A stretch of 64,000 bases of DNA from Plasmopara viticola (GCA_001695595.3 MBPM02000019.1:496001-560000); one strand, 5' to 3'; numbered from the stretch's first letter, positions 24,651 through 38,039 are shown. The notes: a model not told the origin generated them from the sequence alone. A program made the numbers and translations.

Positions 24651-25120
24651 TGGTCATTATGATTCTAAAGTGCATAGATTCGCCATTTCAATTTCTAGAC
24701 CTGAATAGTCGCGGATATTGATGAAAAGAAGGATCAAGTCAATGGAGATGCAAATGCATGAGAGGCTTGTGAGGCTGTAGTATCTTCAGATAAATAAATT
24801 TCGTTACACTTTAATCCAGCAAATTGCCTAGCTACCGTATTCTATCTACTTGATCGCTAAGGTTTACGGGCTAAAAATTGCTAAGTCAAGTAATGACGCG
24901 AAGTCGAAAAGTGTGATGGCCGATAAGCGTGTTTATGCTCGTACTCGATATCCGTGTTTATCAGGACAAGTCCACGGCAGTAATAACGCTCGATCATGTT
25001 GTCTGGTCTGACAAGGCGATTGGTGGCTGAGTCAGGGAGAGCCCGATAGTGTCCATCCAGTAGCTGGCGCCGCTGAAATCCAGAGTGGCGAAGCGTTTAA
25101 AGTTGTAGATCTTGGCAGTA
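24651..25120. other. No gene seen; upstream of giant gene
   Basis: Probable 5' flank of the giant gene. The word GCTGTAGTATCTTC occurs here at about 24775 and again near 27023 and 27338; the middle copy lies inside the LINE reverse-transcriptase frame. Confidence 0.5.
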
Positions 25121-25139
25121 GCGCTCAACATGAAGTGCC

Positions 25140-27210
25140 ACTACCGCTTCGATTCGGACTTGAACGTCTATAAGGTTGGCTGGAAGCTCGTGGAAACGAA
25201 TATCGTTCCGATGCATCCATGAGCAGCGTAGGATTACAGTCCGCACTATGTGGTAAATTACGAAGAGACTGTAGACGTATTGGGACTTGGCCGAAGGTGT
25301 ATGCTGGACGTTGAACCACGGTATCGTTTCTCATTCGAGTTTGATCGAAAATAGCACTTGGGAGGTGGCAAGGCAGTCTTTCCAAGTTTTGACCGCAAAC
25401 TCGCCGTACCAAAAGAGACGCGAAGCGATTTCAAGCACATCGCAGCTGTAGTAGCACAAGCACTGAACTCCTCGAAGATGCTGAAGGCGGGAGCCGAGGC
25501 ACAACGCGCTGTGTTGAAGTCTGTACAGAAGGTCCGAGTAGACGGGTAATACGTGCTTCTCCATCTTTATGTCTCGGCTCCACATTGATTAGGCCGGGCC
25601 TTTTTCCACACCAAGGCGGGGAAGTGGCAAGTCCGAACGTGTTAGCTGGATTTCGCTGTCCGAATCCGAGCAACGTCAAGCTCAGCCACTTCATAGGTGT
25701 CAAAGATCCAAGCGTGTAATGCCGCGTGGCGTTGGACTGCTTGAATCGGTCCAATTGGATATTCGGCGAGCGAATTGAGAAGTCGACCAGCTTTGTCCAA
25801 GAAATTAAAACAAACGCGTACGTTGGTAACTCGTCCCGGTGCAAGGTGGCTGAGAGATTGGGATAATATCGCTGCCGTCACCGGTCGCTCACAAATCCGA
25901 AATCAATCTATAGGGCGGAGGATACCGTTGTTGGCCAGGAGTGTAACCAAACCGAGTGGACGCGAAATATCTGCCAGTGTGTGGCTACGGTAGCTTTAGG
26001 TGATATCTATGTTGTCTAATATCGGGATTTTGAGCTTGTCGAACTTTACTTGGAGACGAGTGGCCTTCGCTCGAAAGCGAGTATGCCACGTGAACAGCAC
26101 AAAGTGCCAGTAGGATCCCAAGGCTGTCCAGCGGGCAGATCGTTTGGAAACCGCATAGTCCGGGCTGGTAGTAACGGGAGAGTACAATATGTCGAAGTCC
26201 TCCCCCCACGGAGGTGCGGCTTCGTCGAAAAAGACGAATAACTAAGACTGCCCATGAGGGAATGGTCTTCCCTGGGGGGAGGGTCCGTCCAGCTTAGATT
26301 CCCTTGCAGAGCATGTGCCGCTGAAGGCTTTGAATCAAGTCGGGGATAGGAGTCAGACCCAATCCAACTTTATGCGAGGGAATAAATCACCAGGTCCTGG
26401 ACAAAGCGTTGAACGCATTGAATCGGCAAAGAAAGCGCGAGATGAGCTTTAAAAGCTGGTCCTGGAGCCCAGTTGAGGAGATGTGGCAGCTAGCCGAGTA
26501 CCACAGCGCTGGTAGAATCATTTGCTGAAGTATCACCACTTGTCCATGCAGCATACGTGTCTGGTGTAGCCACAGTGAGCACTTGGTTTCCATTTCTGTG
26601 AGTAGGTGTTGGAGTCAGCCCGGATCACTGAGAGTCGGGTCGTATAATGTACTCAAAAGCTTAGCGCGCCCTGATTTCCCAACCACAAATTCCTCCAGGT
26701 CGGCTACAGACCGGCGCAAAGACTCATTTTCAGCCGTCCACGGGCGAAATGGTAGTTTCACCGTCTTGTCCTTTTTTATTCGCATTCTTGAAGCCCCACA
26801 GAAGCCTTCCACTTGGTTGGGAAAGAAAATGGTGCGCATGGGGTCGTGAAGGAGCCCGGTGCAGTCATCCACAAAGCTAATTAGCAAGTGAGTTGTACTC
26901 CCGCTGCGTAGTCCGTTATCCTTTAGTTTCACCCTTAGTAGGTTCAATAAGGGTTCAATGAAGAGAACAAAGAGTGCTGAAGAAAGGGGGTCTCCTTGCC
27001 AAACCCGGCTCCAAGCTCGAACGCTGTAGTATCTTCAGAGATATATCCCGAAACCCACGCGCTAGGACTAAGCTGTCTCTTTCGCGGAATGCTGGTAGCA
27101 TTCCGACCCATATCGGGACCGGGTTCCGTACCCCTCATTGCACTATGGGGCTTTTTCGGTCAGTAGAATGTCCCCCACCCAGCCCTTTTATTATCCATTC
27201 GGGCGCAAGT
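25140..27210 (-). mobile_element. Decayed LINE (non-LTR retrotransposon)
   Basis: Broken minus-strand frames carry reverse-transcriptase landmarks in the correct order. At about 27015-26955 is WQGDPLSSALFVLFIEPLL, which matches the RQGxPLSPLLF motif. At about 26880-26860 is FVDD, the catalytic YxDD-type box. At 26593-26387 is the RT C-terminal segment with LQQMILPALWYSASCH. Frames at 26255-25996 and 25881-25642 probably continue the 3' part. Several frameshifts and stops break the frame, and no endonuclease domain was found, so the copy is 5'-truncated or decayed and not functional. Confidence 0.75.
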
Positions 27211-27267
27211 TGGTAGGGCAGCAACAAACCCGGGTGTGATGGCTCGTCCACTTTAGTGACCTATCTC

Positions 27268-27350
27268 ATTTTTCCTTAATTCGGATCCTATGAGTATCGA
27301 ACCAGGTATCTTTAACCGCTCGAGCCACAGAATCGGTGCTGTAGTATCTT
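27268..27350 (-). mobile_element. tRNA-like SINE head (tentative)
   Basis: On the minus strand, TGGCTCGAGCGG resembles a pol III A box and GGTTCGATACT a B box. Only about 12 bases separate them, too few for an intact tRNA, so this is not a tRNA gene. Such compact heads are found in tRNA-derived SINEs. It sits directly upstream of the decayed LINE on the same strand. Confidence 0.4.
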
Positions 27351-30300
27351 CGGACCGGTCGTGCTGTGAGCTAGAGCTGCCAATAGTTGCCACAATAGAT
27401 ATCTAGTGTTGATTAGATGCACTTATACAATACTGAGTTCGTTTCAAGTTAACTTTATACCCTGATATCTAAAAATCGAGTAAAAAATTAACATGATACG
27501 AGTGTACATGGAGCAATTTTTGTTGGGATTATATAACTCACTGTAGCTTCAATGCGGTGAAAACAACGCCCACGAAATTATTGAGATACTACACGATAGG
27601 AGTAATTCGATGTTTTTATCGGTTGAAAGACACAAATTACTTAGCTAATTAGGTCAAAAATCAAAATTACCAGGTCAAAAGTAGTAATTGGGCACTTACA
27701 TGTGACAAATCTGTATATTACATACGTAACACGGTCATCACGAAAACAACTGATGTACTTAAAGCTTAAGCACAATCCTACCCATATTATTATCAATCCC
27801 CTGGACTTTAAACGTATGATTCTGGCTTCAATTTCGGTAAGTCCTTCTATATATCGCTACTGCTCGCAACATTTTTGTTTTGCTGTACAGCACATCGATG
27901 ACTTCTAAAAAAATTCAAGAATACACAGATTGAATTAAGACCATTTACGCAACCGCTCCATGTAAAACATTTTTAGAGGAAGGAAAACTAGATTTTTTTT
28001 TGGACCAAAAGGTTGGAGACGCTCACTACAGTGGCCATGACCACAGAGAACCAGGCGTCCGTAATGTCTACCCTCCTTTTGCTAAAGGTTAGGCCGCAAA
28101 ACGGCTTAATCGGAGCTATCTATGGCATGGAAATACATGAAGGATTAGACGTTTCTTTCGGCGATGTTTGCACTCCGCAAGCGATTACGATCTCTGGCCT
28201 GGACAGAGCTGAATCAGTATATATAAGAATTAAAAGAGCTGACAATCACTATAAATGAAGCGCCATTCTCAACTTTGTTAAGGTGGCTACTTTATAGACG
28301 GCCAGCATGTTGGCTCGCCTCACACTCAAGTATTTGGCTGCAGAAAACGACAATGAGAAAAGAAAAAAATAGCTGTTATAATACAATACAGTCATCTGGC
28401 TCGCTTCTTTAGTATAGTGTAACACAGTCGCGGAGGAAGCTCAATGAAGTCGGCCGTCGGACGAGGCTGAGGCGCGGGCGAGATGAAGTCGTAGAAGAGA
28501 AGGAGTGTTTGTTGCTTAAAGCAAATTAAGAAGTGATATTAGATGAAAAGCTCTTACGATTCACTTTCTTGTCTTTTGCTAGCATTCTCATAGCTATCAT
28601 TCTTCTTGTTTCCATCTGACTTTTTACACATCTTAGATTCTTTGATCGAAACAAGTCTCTTGGTTCCCAATGATTATGGGACCTGTGATAATGTCTTCTG
28701 GTAAAAACCTGTACAATTGTCTATACCTATGCATAGTACTAATGCATATGTATTTTGGGATTATATTCATTATTTTGCGTAAATGTCGTTACCGACAAAA
28801 CTGCCGGTGACGACGATTACGTCACATATACGTTGTAAGGGCAGCATTTTGTCATCTATGAGATGCTCGTTTGCCCGCTGAAATAAATTTAATACAAAAA
28901 AATGTGCGCTAATGAAATTGCGATACCCGCTGTTTTAAGTGCCATAGGCAAAGGTACGATTCCTTGCCTGTTTTGAACGAGGGCGACGAATTGGACATTC
29001 TTGTTGCCCAACGACTCTAAGGGGTAAAAAGCAGATGCCAACTCCTCTAAAAAGAATGATGGAAACGCATACGTCTTCAAACTTCCGAAAAGTGTAACTC
29101 ATCAATGCGAGATTGATTTTTAAACGACTCCAAGATTAACAAATGGACCAGATCGAAAGAATTCAATGACTGATCGTCGTTTTGTGGCAGGTGCTCTGTA
29201 ATTAAAATCTCTTTCACACGCGTCAGAGCTACAAGCCTACCCTCTTGGCTGAGATAAAAGCCGAATCTATCGCAGAGATGATAAGAATCTCAAATGTATA
29301 TGCTCTGAACGATAATGTGGACCCATTATGGTTTTTGAGAGTAAGATAGAATGTAGTGCTAAAATACTTGTCATCAACTTTACCATCGGATATGGGACGG
29401 AGGCACGAAGAACCGTGTCACGAGGTAGCGGTCTTTATTACTACAGCATTGTGAGCTCAATGATGCTATTTTGTCAATAGTCCAGAAACTTGCATGGTGT
29501 GGAAGCTGAAGTCATGGCACTTGTCTATACTTTTTGTGCTGAAAGAAAGGATAATTATATATGCTTACAATAGGCTGGCATCTGCACAAATATTTTGTTC
29601 AACGAAGAAGTCATACATTTCCTTCAAGCAGTCAAGTTTGCCCAGCGACATGCTATTATCGTAGTTATTGATGTCACGAGAGCCATCAAGCTCAAATATT
29701 ACGGCGACGCTCATCTGTCGAATCGCACAGTGGACTCGACCATTATGGTTATCATTAAGACTTGCTTGAACATCTTTTCTATAGTCATAACAAGGAAATC
29801 AAATGGTTTTGCGGATCCGTTTAGGGCTGAAACCATTAAAAGTCATGCCAACATTAACAAATGTTTCCTAAAGGTAGACAGATTTTTTCAGATGGCCCAT
29901 GCGGCTTAATTCAGGCGCCAAACAAGTTAAACTTGGCATATGCCAATATATTATAATGGCAAGGCATGGCTAGCTAATTCCAAGCGTACAGTGCTGGTCA
30001 AACGGGTCTCTCAGATAATAAAAAGGACCATGAGCGGTGATGGAAAAGCAGCATCAATATGCGATCGAAGCATCAATCTGTCCTGTTTTTGCTGAACATA
30101 GCATTGATCGCGATGCTTTTTAATGCCACCTGTTGCACGCTCCTATAATGCGACAAAGACGGCCGATAACGGCTCATCTTAATACAATCTAGGTAGTTTA
30201 AAGCAAATTGTTCTCTCGTCAGACGGCCCAGCTAGGAGCCTCCCCCACATACTTCAGAGAGAGACAAGATGGTCTACACACTTTGCGTTGGATCGCCTTT

Positions 30301-31700
30301 GTGCTAAATAAAAATCGACTATCTCAATGTGCTTGCCGACGCGCTTTTGCTGAGGCCAGCCTAAGAGGTGGCTCTTATCAATAGAAGTGAAAGCTTGGTT
30401 GATGAGCGGATTCATCAGGAATAAAGAATGACCAACTTCGATTTAAAGAAGGTGTGCCCGCCTAAGACCTACCTTTAGAAAATTTTGATCAACAACGCTG
30501 CGTGAAGATTGCGATCTGGATCTTTTTTTCTATCTCGGCGGAGGGATCAAGGAGACTGCAATGTATGGGTTTCAATCCGGAGCCCTAAGTGCGACTCTTC
30601 GTTGCAAAAGAAGATACCAAAGTCGAAGTATTAACTTCATGATAGCAACAATACCTTTGACAAGCCATTCTGTTTGGGTGTCTTATTGCTGTGAAGATGC
30701 TTTTGTGCGTCTTCAATCGACATTTTTTGTGGGTAGCTATGACTATTTTAAAGCCCTGTAGAGACTTTCGCTTTATTGCAGTCGCAACAGAACGACTGGA
30801 AGACGACACAGATGCCAAAGTATTCGATTTGTCAAAATAATCGCTGAAAAGCTTACAGCTAACATTTTTCCGCGCTTTATGATGGAGCTGGCTAATTCAG
30901 CTTAAATGCTAATTCTAACAGCAAAGAGCTAGAATAATCAATGTTCTTTTGAATGAACAAAAAGCACTTATTAAACATTGAAGATTAGAGCACTAAGTGA
31001 AAAGAGCAGAAACGAGTTGATATCAAGTGTAAAATCTATATTCAAAAGTGGTTCAACGTTGTCATTGAAGCCAAGGGAAACCTAATTTCTCACTTTCACC
31101 TAATAATAGAAAATGCAATATGTTTGAAGCGTTTTATTTACGCACTGTGTAGCGACTGTTTACTAATATTAAGACCAGTGTGTGAGCACCTGCCAAAAAG
31201 TCGACATCACGCTTCACGCTTTGGCTCTATTTCTGATATGGCAGTCCGAATTTTGCAACTTTGTCGCTATCTTAATGAAAGGTAACGATAACGGCCGCCC
31301 GAGCAAGATGGTTCAGCTCTTCAAATAAGTCATTTTTTACTAAGTTGCGGCTCTATCGCATCTGTGCACGTCTTGAAAGAAACAACTTGTTTTCCCGAGG
31401 CTATGAGACGTCTCTGCTCCTCGGACGGATCATTATTCACTAAGGTGTGGATCAGTCTCATCTATGCACATCTACGAAAGTTCGTGTTATTCTGAGGCCG
31501 TGTTCGCACGTCTACATCTAGCACTCAGTCTTGCCAATATAATGTGGAAGCAATATATGTACTATTTACAGTTGCTCAATACTGTGGACGTTTGGACACA
31601 ATGGTGTTGAATTAAACCCCGCAACTTAGTGCTGCGTTTCTTCAAGCACTTTTCCGAATTTGAAAACTTGACCATAACAAAGCAGATGTAAATGGCTAGC
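27351..31700. other. Gene-poor AT-rich stretch
   Basis: Only short frames occur; the longest is 29595-29909, plus strand, 104 codons, unrecognised. I see no gene. Two imperfect copies of a roughly 50 bp unit occur at 31330-31379 and 31430-31480. Confidence 0.5.
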
Positions 31701-31736
31701 CGTATTCTATGAGTCACACTGCTTTATATATGTGGG

Positions 31737-31946
31737 GTGCTCTATTCGATGTCTGGAACATTTTCAGTGATAAGGTTTGCGCTCAACAATGTAATTTTAG
31801 AATTTACGGGCTTTACACCTTTTTATGGAAACGCACTAAGCTTTCTGAACTTACAAAACACTAATGCCTTTGAAATGGGACCAAGTAAAACCTCATTTTT
31901 CCAGGCGACCAGTGGGGGTAATTTTACTTCGCGAAAAGCTGTCTGA
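31737..31946 (+). pseudogene. Ty3/gypsy integrase remnant
   Basis: A short frame contains IRFALNNVILEFTGFTPFYG, which fits the integrase C-terminal pattern of Ty3/gypsy elements (FALNxxxHxxTGFTPFYxN). The expected proline-rich continuation is lost, and no intact protease, RT or RNase H was found nearby. It is a fragment only. Confidence 0.55.
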
Positions 31947-33436
31947 ACTAAATAAGATCGATTGTATCTGTATTATTCAAGTTTACGTGAAAGTGAAAGT
32001 TTAGGATACATTCTTCCAGGGAGATATCGTTCTAATTTGTTACTGAAAGCTACGACGCAAGTTCGGTATATGAGAATGCTATCGGCCCTTTAAGATATCT
32101 CACAAGGCATGGCGATGAGGCGGCTAACAGTGCCCATCGCCAACGCCGTACTAATCATGCAGCTAAGACGCCTACTATCTTAAGAGTTGTGAGCTTTAAG
32201 CGGTCGGGCAAACTTGGAGCTCACTACAAAGAGAACCAACTTTTTGATGCAGTTCGCAGACCTCGCGCTAAGTGAGAAGGGTGGCTAATTTTGGATATAA
32301 ATTCCGGACCACATAAATAAGGAAGTCCGACTTTTTTAAGTTCTTTAAGGGCTTGGGTTGCTACCCACATTGATACATAGATTTCTGGATTGATTGACAC
32401 AAAGTGATCGTCTTGCAAAACTGAGAGTCGGATTGTGGCATCAAGAGGGATCACCCAATCCCAAAAAAATCTATTGTGGTACACGGACATTGTCTTCGGT
32501 TTTCTATTGACGCCAAATAATGTTATTTTTGCGGAACCTGATGTAATGCCAAAAGCACGTGCATATCAAACGTAGGGTTGAACTAGAATAGTGACTTTTT
32601 TCACCAATACTCTTCTGTACGCACCACACGAGTAGTGGCCTCTGTGGAGTCATTTTGGCGCGCAAAGTTGATGCATTATTTACTCGGCCCCATAGTCTGC
32701 ATTGGCCGGATAATTTCATCAAGCCTTCTTGCCGGGTCCTTTACCAAGTCATCGGGTGGACCTTTCACATATATGCGAGCTACCCTGGCATCCGGCAGCG
32801 GGCTAATTGAAAAGCAGATCGCCCATTGCATTAGTGACACTGTTTATGCACGCTGCCCACTTTTGATGATTCAATTAAAGAGGTCGGACCTTGGAACCCT
32901 TTGTCATGGACTTCCCTGTTTTTATGAGTGAATGGTCGGTGCGTCCGACAATAAGTTTATTACTCTAACTCGGTCAAAAGCCGTTCTGACAGCATTGTCG
33001 TTGGTCTGAGGCTTCTTTGCAGCCTGAGCAGACTAATTTTTTGCCGAAGCGTCCCCGTCGTTTCATATCGCTTATATTGCCCAAAGGCAGAGGTGTGTGC
33101 GAACCTTCGATTGAGGGAGAACGACAGGCGTACACTCCCCGCCAAAAGAATAAAAGAAGTTTGGATAAGACAATTCCTCCTCTAGCGAAAGTAAGGTTTT
33201 TGAAATGCATACAGCTGCATGAAGCCCAGCTTTTGTGCTGAAATGACAAATGACACATTATCGGTATTTCTACCGTTAGCATACCGTTCCACATACGCTT
33301 GGCCAAGTATAACCAACACTAGATTTGACATTGTTTTGTCTGAAGTTATAAAACGCAGTATACCGTGTAATTAGATAGAAACGCGTAAAAAAGTAAAACC
33401 TCAAAGTCATCCTCTTTTAAATTTCTCTTTTCAAAG
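31947..33436. other. No supportable gene
   Basis: Short frames on both strands (for example 32635-32931 plus, 32224-32490 minus) without recognisable domains. Possibly more retroelement debris. Confidence 0.45.
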
Positions 33437-35378
33437 ATGAGAGTTCGCGGGACTACGGGCTCTGAATTGCTACATAACGTCGATCCTGTTGATCTTCAAA
33501 CGGCAAAAGGACGTCATCGCATTAAGTTGGCGGCGATATCCTCACTCTTGGAAAAGCGATTGGAAGAGGAGACTCGACGCTCGATAACGGACGCACATCA
33601 GCGCTTTCTCTTTGAAGTAGAGACTATGCGTCGAAACGGAAATTTTAAAAGCTCTCAAGGGGAATTAATTGTCCAGCATGTGAGAGAGATTGCCAACAGT
33701 GGCAATAATGTTCTAGATTTATCCAATTTATTACTCTCCGACAACTTTATTGACCTCCTAGTGGCTTACCTGACGTGCAAACTGATAGCTGTAAGTTTAT
33801 GGGGAACAGGGCTAGGAATACAAGCTGCGATTAGTATTGCGCAGGCCACGCAACCTGATGTACGGTCAATACAACTTTCAGCTCATCCGATATCGCTTGA
33901 AGTATTCGAGGCTGCTTAAAGTGGACACGTCGTTCTCTCTGGACACAATTTTAATCACTTAGACGCGGCAGCCATCGGCGTGCTTGTGGAGCGTGAGTGC
34001 AAACAGCTTCAAAAATTAGATTTGTCAAGCAATTCTTTGACTGGACCAAAGACTGGAAATTTTGATGGTATCACTTTTCTATTCGAATGCCTAAAGAAGT
34101 GTCAACTCCAGGAACTCAGGTCAGTTTTAAAATATGGCTGTGTTTCAAGTTTCTTGTGTATTCAATACTGGTTTATATTATATGTGCACAGTCTTGGTGA
34201 TGCAAATTTGAGGTTGGATGGATAAGTGGCTCTTGCTAATGCCAATGAAAATTTTTCCGTGCTGAAAAAAATTGATCTCAGTCGGAACCGATTAGCATGT
34301 AACAGCGCCGAGGAAAATTGTTTGTTTGGAGTTAAGTCGTTGTGCAACGTGCTTTGGCGCGTCAAGACGCTCCGTGAAATTAGGTATATAGCTCGATGCT
34401 ACTCATTGCTGACGTTCTGACGGTCTCATGCGCAGTTTGGTTGGCAATAATCTAGACTATCGAAGTTCCATTTATATCGCTAAAATGCTGGAAGTAAACT
34501 GCACAATTGAGTCGTTGACACGTGCTCAGAATCATTTGGGAAATGCTGGTGCTGTCGACATAGCGGCTGCATTAAAAAAGAATACCACACTGTTATCACC
34601 TAAGATAGGGCAGCGCCATTCTAACATTAAGCGTACTTTTGAAACCTTATTTTTGTTTTTTAGTATGTCAGATTGTCAAATTAGCTGTGATGGCTTAAGC
34701 GAATTTGCCACGGTACTCTCGAAATTCAATGACTCACCTCGAGCGATCGAGTAAGATTTCTACATTTGCAACTTGGGCAAGATAAAATCATAAATTGACA
34801 TTTCTGTAGCATAACGGATAATCCAGATATACGTTCAAAAGGATATCGAAGTCTCGTTAAAGGTGTATCCATCAACCACAAAATTACCGAAGTATGTATC
34901 AATTCTACACCAAAATACGAGAAATACGTAAGTAAGGTAAAAGAATATCTTGCCGTTAATGTGCTACTCAGTGTTGTGCGAACGGTGCGCTCCTTTCTTA
35001 TTCTCATCAATTGAAAGTAAACTTTGCTTGTTCATTCTCTATGCTCGATAGGATCCTAGACGTCTTGTAGAATTTCCTGTGCTTACCGAGACTCAGCGAG
35101 CAAACTTTGTCGACAAAATTGAAAGATTGAGTGAAAACGAGCTCCGACAATTGCATGATAAACGTATCGTGGAAAAGGTGGCAAGGTTTTCCGATGAAAA
35201 GGAAGCCGCTAGTCGTTCGACATTGCGTCACTACGCTACGATGGAACAATACGCTCCACGCAAACGCATCCTGTGGTGCTTGGAGGTAAATTGTCGCCAA
35301 AAACAAATCAAAAAGCGGTCAAACTTTACGAATGCCGAGCTAGACGACAAAAGTATTTGGGACTACCCCCTTATTTAG
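33437..35378 (+). pseudogene. Leucine-rich-repeat protein gene, broken
   Basis: Encodes a ribonuclease-inhibitor/NLRC-type LRR protein: LQKLDLSSNSLTGPK, LKKIDLSRNRLACN, VGNNLDYRSS, NHLGNAGAVDIAAALKKN. The C-terminus is charged and probably helical (QRANFVDKIERLSENELRQL). Introns conserved by frame lie near 34118-34190, 34385-34434, 34595-34663 and 34754-34810, and probably at 34928-35051 (donor GTAAGT). Two in-frame TAA codons interrupt it, at 33917-33919 (after EVFEAA) and 34221-34223 (after NLRLDG); frame and LRR pattern continue unchanged on both sides. The third exon border also lacks a good donor, reading AAGATAGGG where AAGTAGGG is expected. I infer a recent pseudogene; assembly error or readthrough is possible. 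The start at 33437 is the first ATG in frame. Confidence 0.7.
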
Positions 35379-35619
35379 TGCAAATAAGCCAGAGAAGATT
35401 TTAATTATTTCGGGGCAATCTTGCTTGCATTTACCGCTCCACCTTCATTTACATAATTGCAATGCTCACTTGTACATGCTGATCCGTACCCCTTTCTATT
35501 AGTGATATGACAAAACGAAAAACGGTTATGAACTGCCATTTTCTTTTTCGCCTTATTGTTCGTCGTTTCGGCGCCATAATGGGTATGTCATTCATCTCAC
35601 TACTCGCACCGTGCAACCG

Positions 35620-36541
35620 TTGAATCGCTGTGTACAGACTTGAAGCCTGGGCCTGTGACGCGGTTGTGTCATGTATGTGGGCGACAATATGGATTATCAT
35701 CATTTGAAATCCATTTAAAGCAGTGCAAGAAGTTGTGGGTTCAACAGGTAGAAAGAAAATCGTTGCGTAAACAATTTAGGCGTTGCATGCAAATTTGACA
35801 TGGTTGTGTGACCACAGGAAGAGCAAAAGCCCAAGAATGAGCGTCGACCGATTCCCAAGACTCCTCCAAAAATCGGTCAAGATGGTGTGGACAAGAGCAA
35901 GGGAATGACTCGCCAGGAAGTTGAGGCAGCCAACCAAGCTGCACAGGAAACGTACAATGTCCACGGCATGGAAACGTGTGACTTTTGTGGACGAACGTTT
36001 GCCGAAGGGCGACTTGCTATCCATAACCGAAGCTGTCGTGCTGATAATGTTTCTAAAAAAGCTGGGGATGGCGCAGCTCCGAGAAACAAAATAGGTATAT
36101 TCGTTTTTTTCTCTCGTCCCAATCATCTTTGATCTTACTCTGAAATCTTTGGAGACAGAGCCTGAGGTTGATTATGGCCGCGCGCGTACAGCAAAGCCAC
36201 CGACAGACAATATATCTAGGGGTCAAAGCGACGGTGGAGGCTCAGCCAGCAGTGCAAGTCCGATAAAGTCAACGAGTGCAGGAGGTGGAGGGGGACGTCC
36301 ATTGTCGGGAAGCCTTGCCAGCAATCGAAAGAAAGAGGATACAGGCGTTGCCTCTCGAACGCTGATCCAGTCTCCTTTGGAGCAAAGTGTAAACGTGGAC
36401 GTTTTGAAACAGGAACTACAAGGTAGAGATAGTATGGTGAGTATGATCTGTGCTAAGCTAGACCATTGGGAAGCCACGACAGTTACCACGCTACAAGAAA
36501 TAAGAGATTTGAAAAAAATATTTGCCAAGCTAAACGAATAG
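35620..36541 (+). CDS. C2HC zinc-finger protein (ZNF474/ZC2HC1-like)
   Basis: Two C2HC fingers of the zf-C2HC_2 type are visible: CHVCGRQYGLSSFEIHLKQC and CDFCGRTFAEGRLAIHNRSC. They are encoded on separate exons. Introns are 35748-35817 (70 bp, phase 0) and 36095-36158 (64 bp, phase 1); both are GT-AG and keep the frame. The region after the second finger is serine- and glycine-rich, and the C-terminus is a short coiled-coil-like helix (LQEIRDLKKIFAKLNE). The first exon and start codon were not found; coding is certain only from about 35640. Such proteins bind zinc and are often linked to cilia or flagella, but the role here is unknown. The gene converges on the WD40 gene, with 32 bp between the stop codons. 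Confidence 0.7.
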
Positions 36542-36573
36542 TAACACGCAATTGCTTCTTGATAAAACGTGTT

Positions 36574-38007
36574 CTAAAGATTTTCATTCCAAGACTTCGC
36601 AAGAGGCAAGTCCCAAACTTTGAGCCGCTTGTCGTAAGACACCGTGGCCAGCATCGTCGAGCTAGCGGGAGCGACGGGAGTCAGGCCCACGAGATCGCGC
36701 ACCAATGCCTCATGGGCCTCCAGCGTCTCTACGACCTGTTCCGAAGCAATGGACCACACAAAGACGGTTCCATTTTCTTCGGTATTCGAAACGACGTACT
36801 TTTCTGATGGATGCCAAATTGCGCGAGGCTGGCTATAAGGTCCAGCTTTGTGCCCGTAAAAGTTTCTGAGTGCCACATTTTGCTTCATCTAACCAATAGA
36901 ACAAAATCAAGTAAAATTAAAGCAATTTTTGCAGAGCAGACGTATGTATACATAACTTACAGAAAAGATAAAGTTGCGATTCGAATCCGTGGCTGCCAAA
37001 AGAAACTTGCCACTTGGCGACAGACTGAGGTCCATGATTGTGAACGAGACGTGCTCGATACCGTCCGTGTTCATGATTATTCTGTAGCAATACTATTGTC
37101 AATACATATCACAAGCTTGCCGATCAAAAATCTTTGAAGCTCACCTCTCTTTCGTAAAAGTAGAGCAGTCGACATAATGCACGTAGCAATCATCTCTCAC
37201 AGCCACCACCAGCAACTCGTGATAATTTGCAGCTTTTCTCTCCGATACTGACGCCGGAGCAAACACGATGGCCGTCACAGTCCCGTTAAAGTAGAACGAC
37301 GTAACTTTCTCTATGCGTTCACCCGGTCCTTCTAATTGTGACAACTGATAGATATTCAGCGACTTGTCACTGGATCCTGTTGCAAAGAACAACCCACTTG
37401 CACTCCACGCGAGTTTAAAAGCTCCCTGTCGATTATGATCATGGAACTTGCACACTAAACGCACATTCCATTGCTCTTCGTGCTGTTCCAGTTTGTACAC
37501 TGCGTGTTCTGCGTCCATTCCTGCCGCCACAAAGTAATCGGCTAGCTCTGGCTTCGGATTAAAGGCAAGCGCCAATACTGGAGCGCTGGTTTCTACTACA
37601 CAAAGCTTCTGACCCGACTTCCAGTTGTGCACACATACAGACTTGTCTGCCCCACCTGTGATGAGAATTTCGGACTTCGTGGCATGAGCACTGACGCACA
37701 ATAAGTTCCCAAATGAGTGTACATTGTCGATTGCTACCAATTGATGGAATTCTAGCGCTGGACCGGGTAACAATAGCTCATCCGGCACTTGGAGAAAACT
37801 AAGCGCGTCTTTAGAAGATACCGGGATATTCGTCGCCTGCTTCTCGAGGAGCAGGCGATTGGCCTCTGCCAGTAGCTCATTCTCGTCCGTCAGATCTTGA
37901 ATCTGCTTGGCTGTCGACGCATCCAGACGATCGTAGCGCTGCTGTAATGCTTGAAGCGCCTCGTTCAGTCTTAGGTTTTCGGCTTTTAAAAGCTCCATTA
38001 TTGACAC
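36574..38007 (-). CDS. WD40-repeat protein with N-terminal coiled coil
   Basis: Three exons, 38007-37145, 37081-36961 and 36888-36574, give 432 residues. The introns are 63 and 72 bp, with donors GTGAGC and GTAAGT, and keep phase. Residues 1-60 form a leucine-rich coiled coil (ENLRLNEALQALQQRYDRLD). Seven WD40 repeats follow, enough for one closed propeller; clear examples are ITGGADKSVCVHNW, FATGSSDKSLNIYQL and ATVSYDKRLKVWDL. There is no U-box, so it is not PRP19 despite some resemblance. Propellers of this kind act as protein-docking platforms; the partner cannot be read from sequence. Confidence 0.85.
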
Positions 38008-38039
38008 TGAGATCGAAATTTTGGATAAGAGTGATCAAT

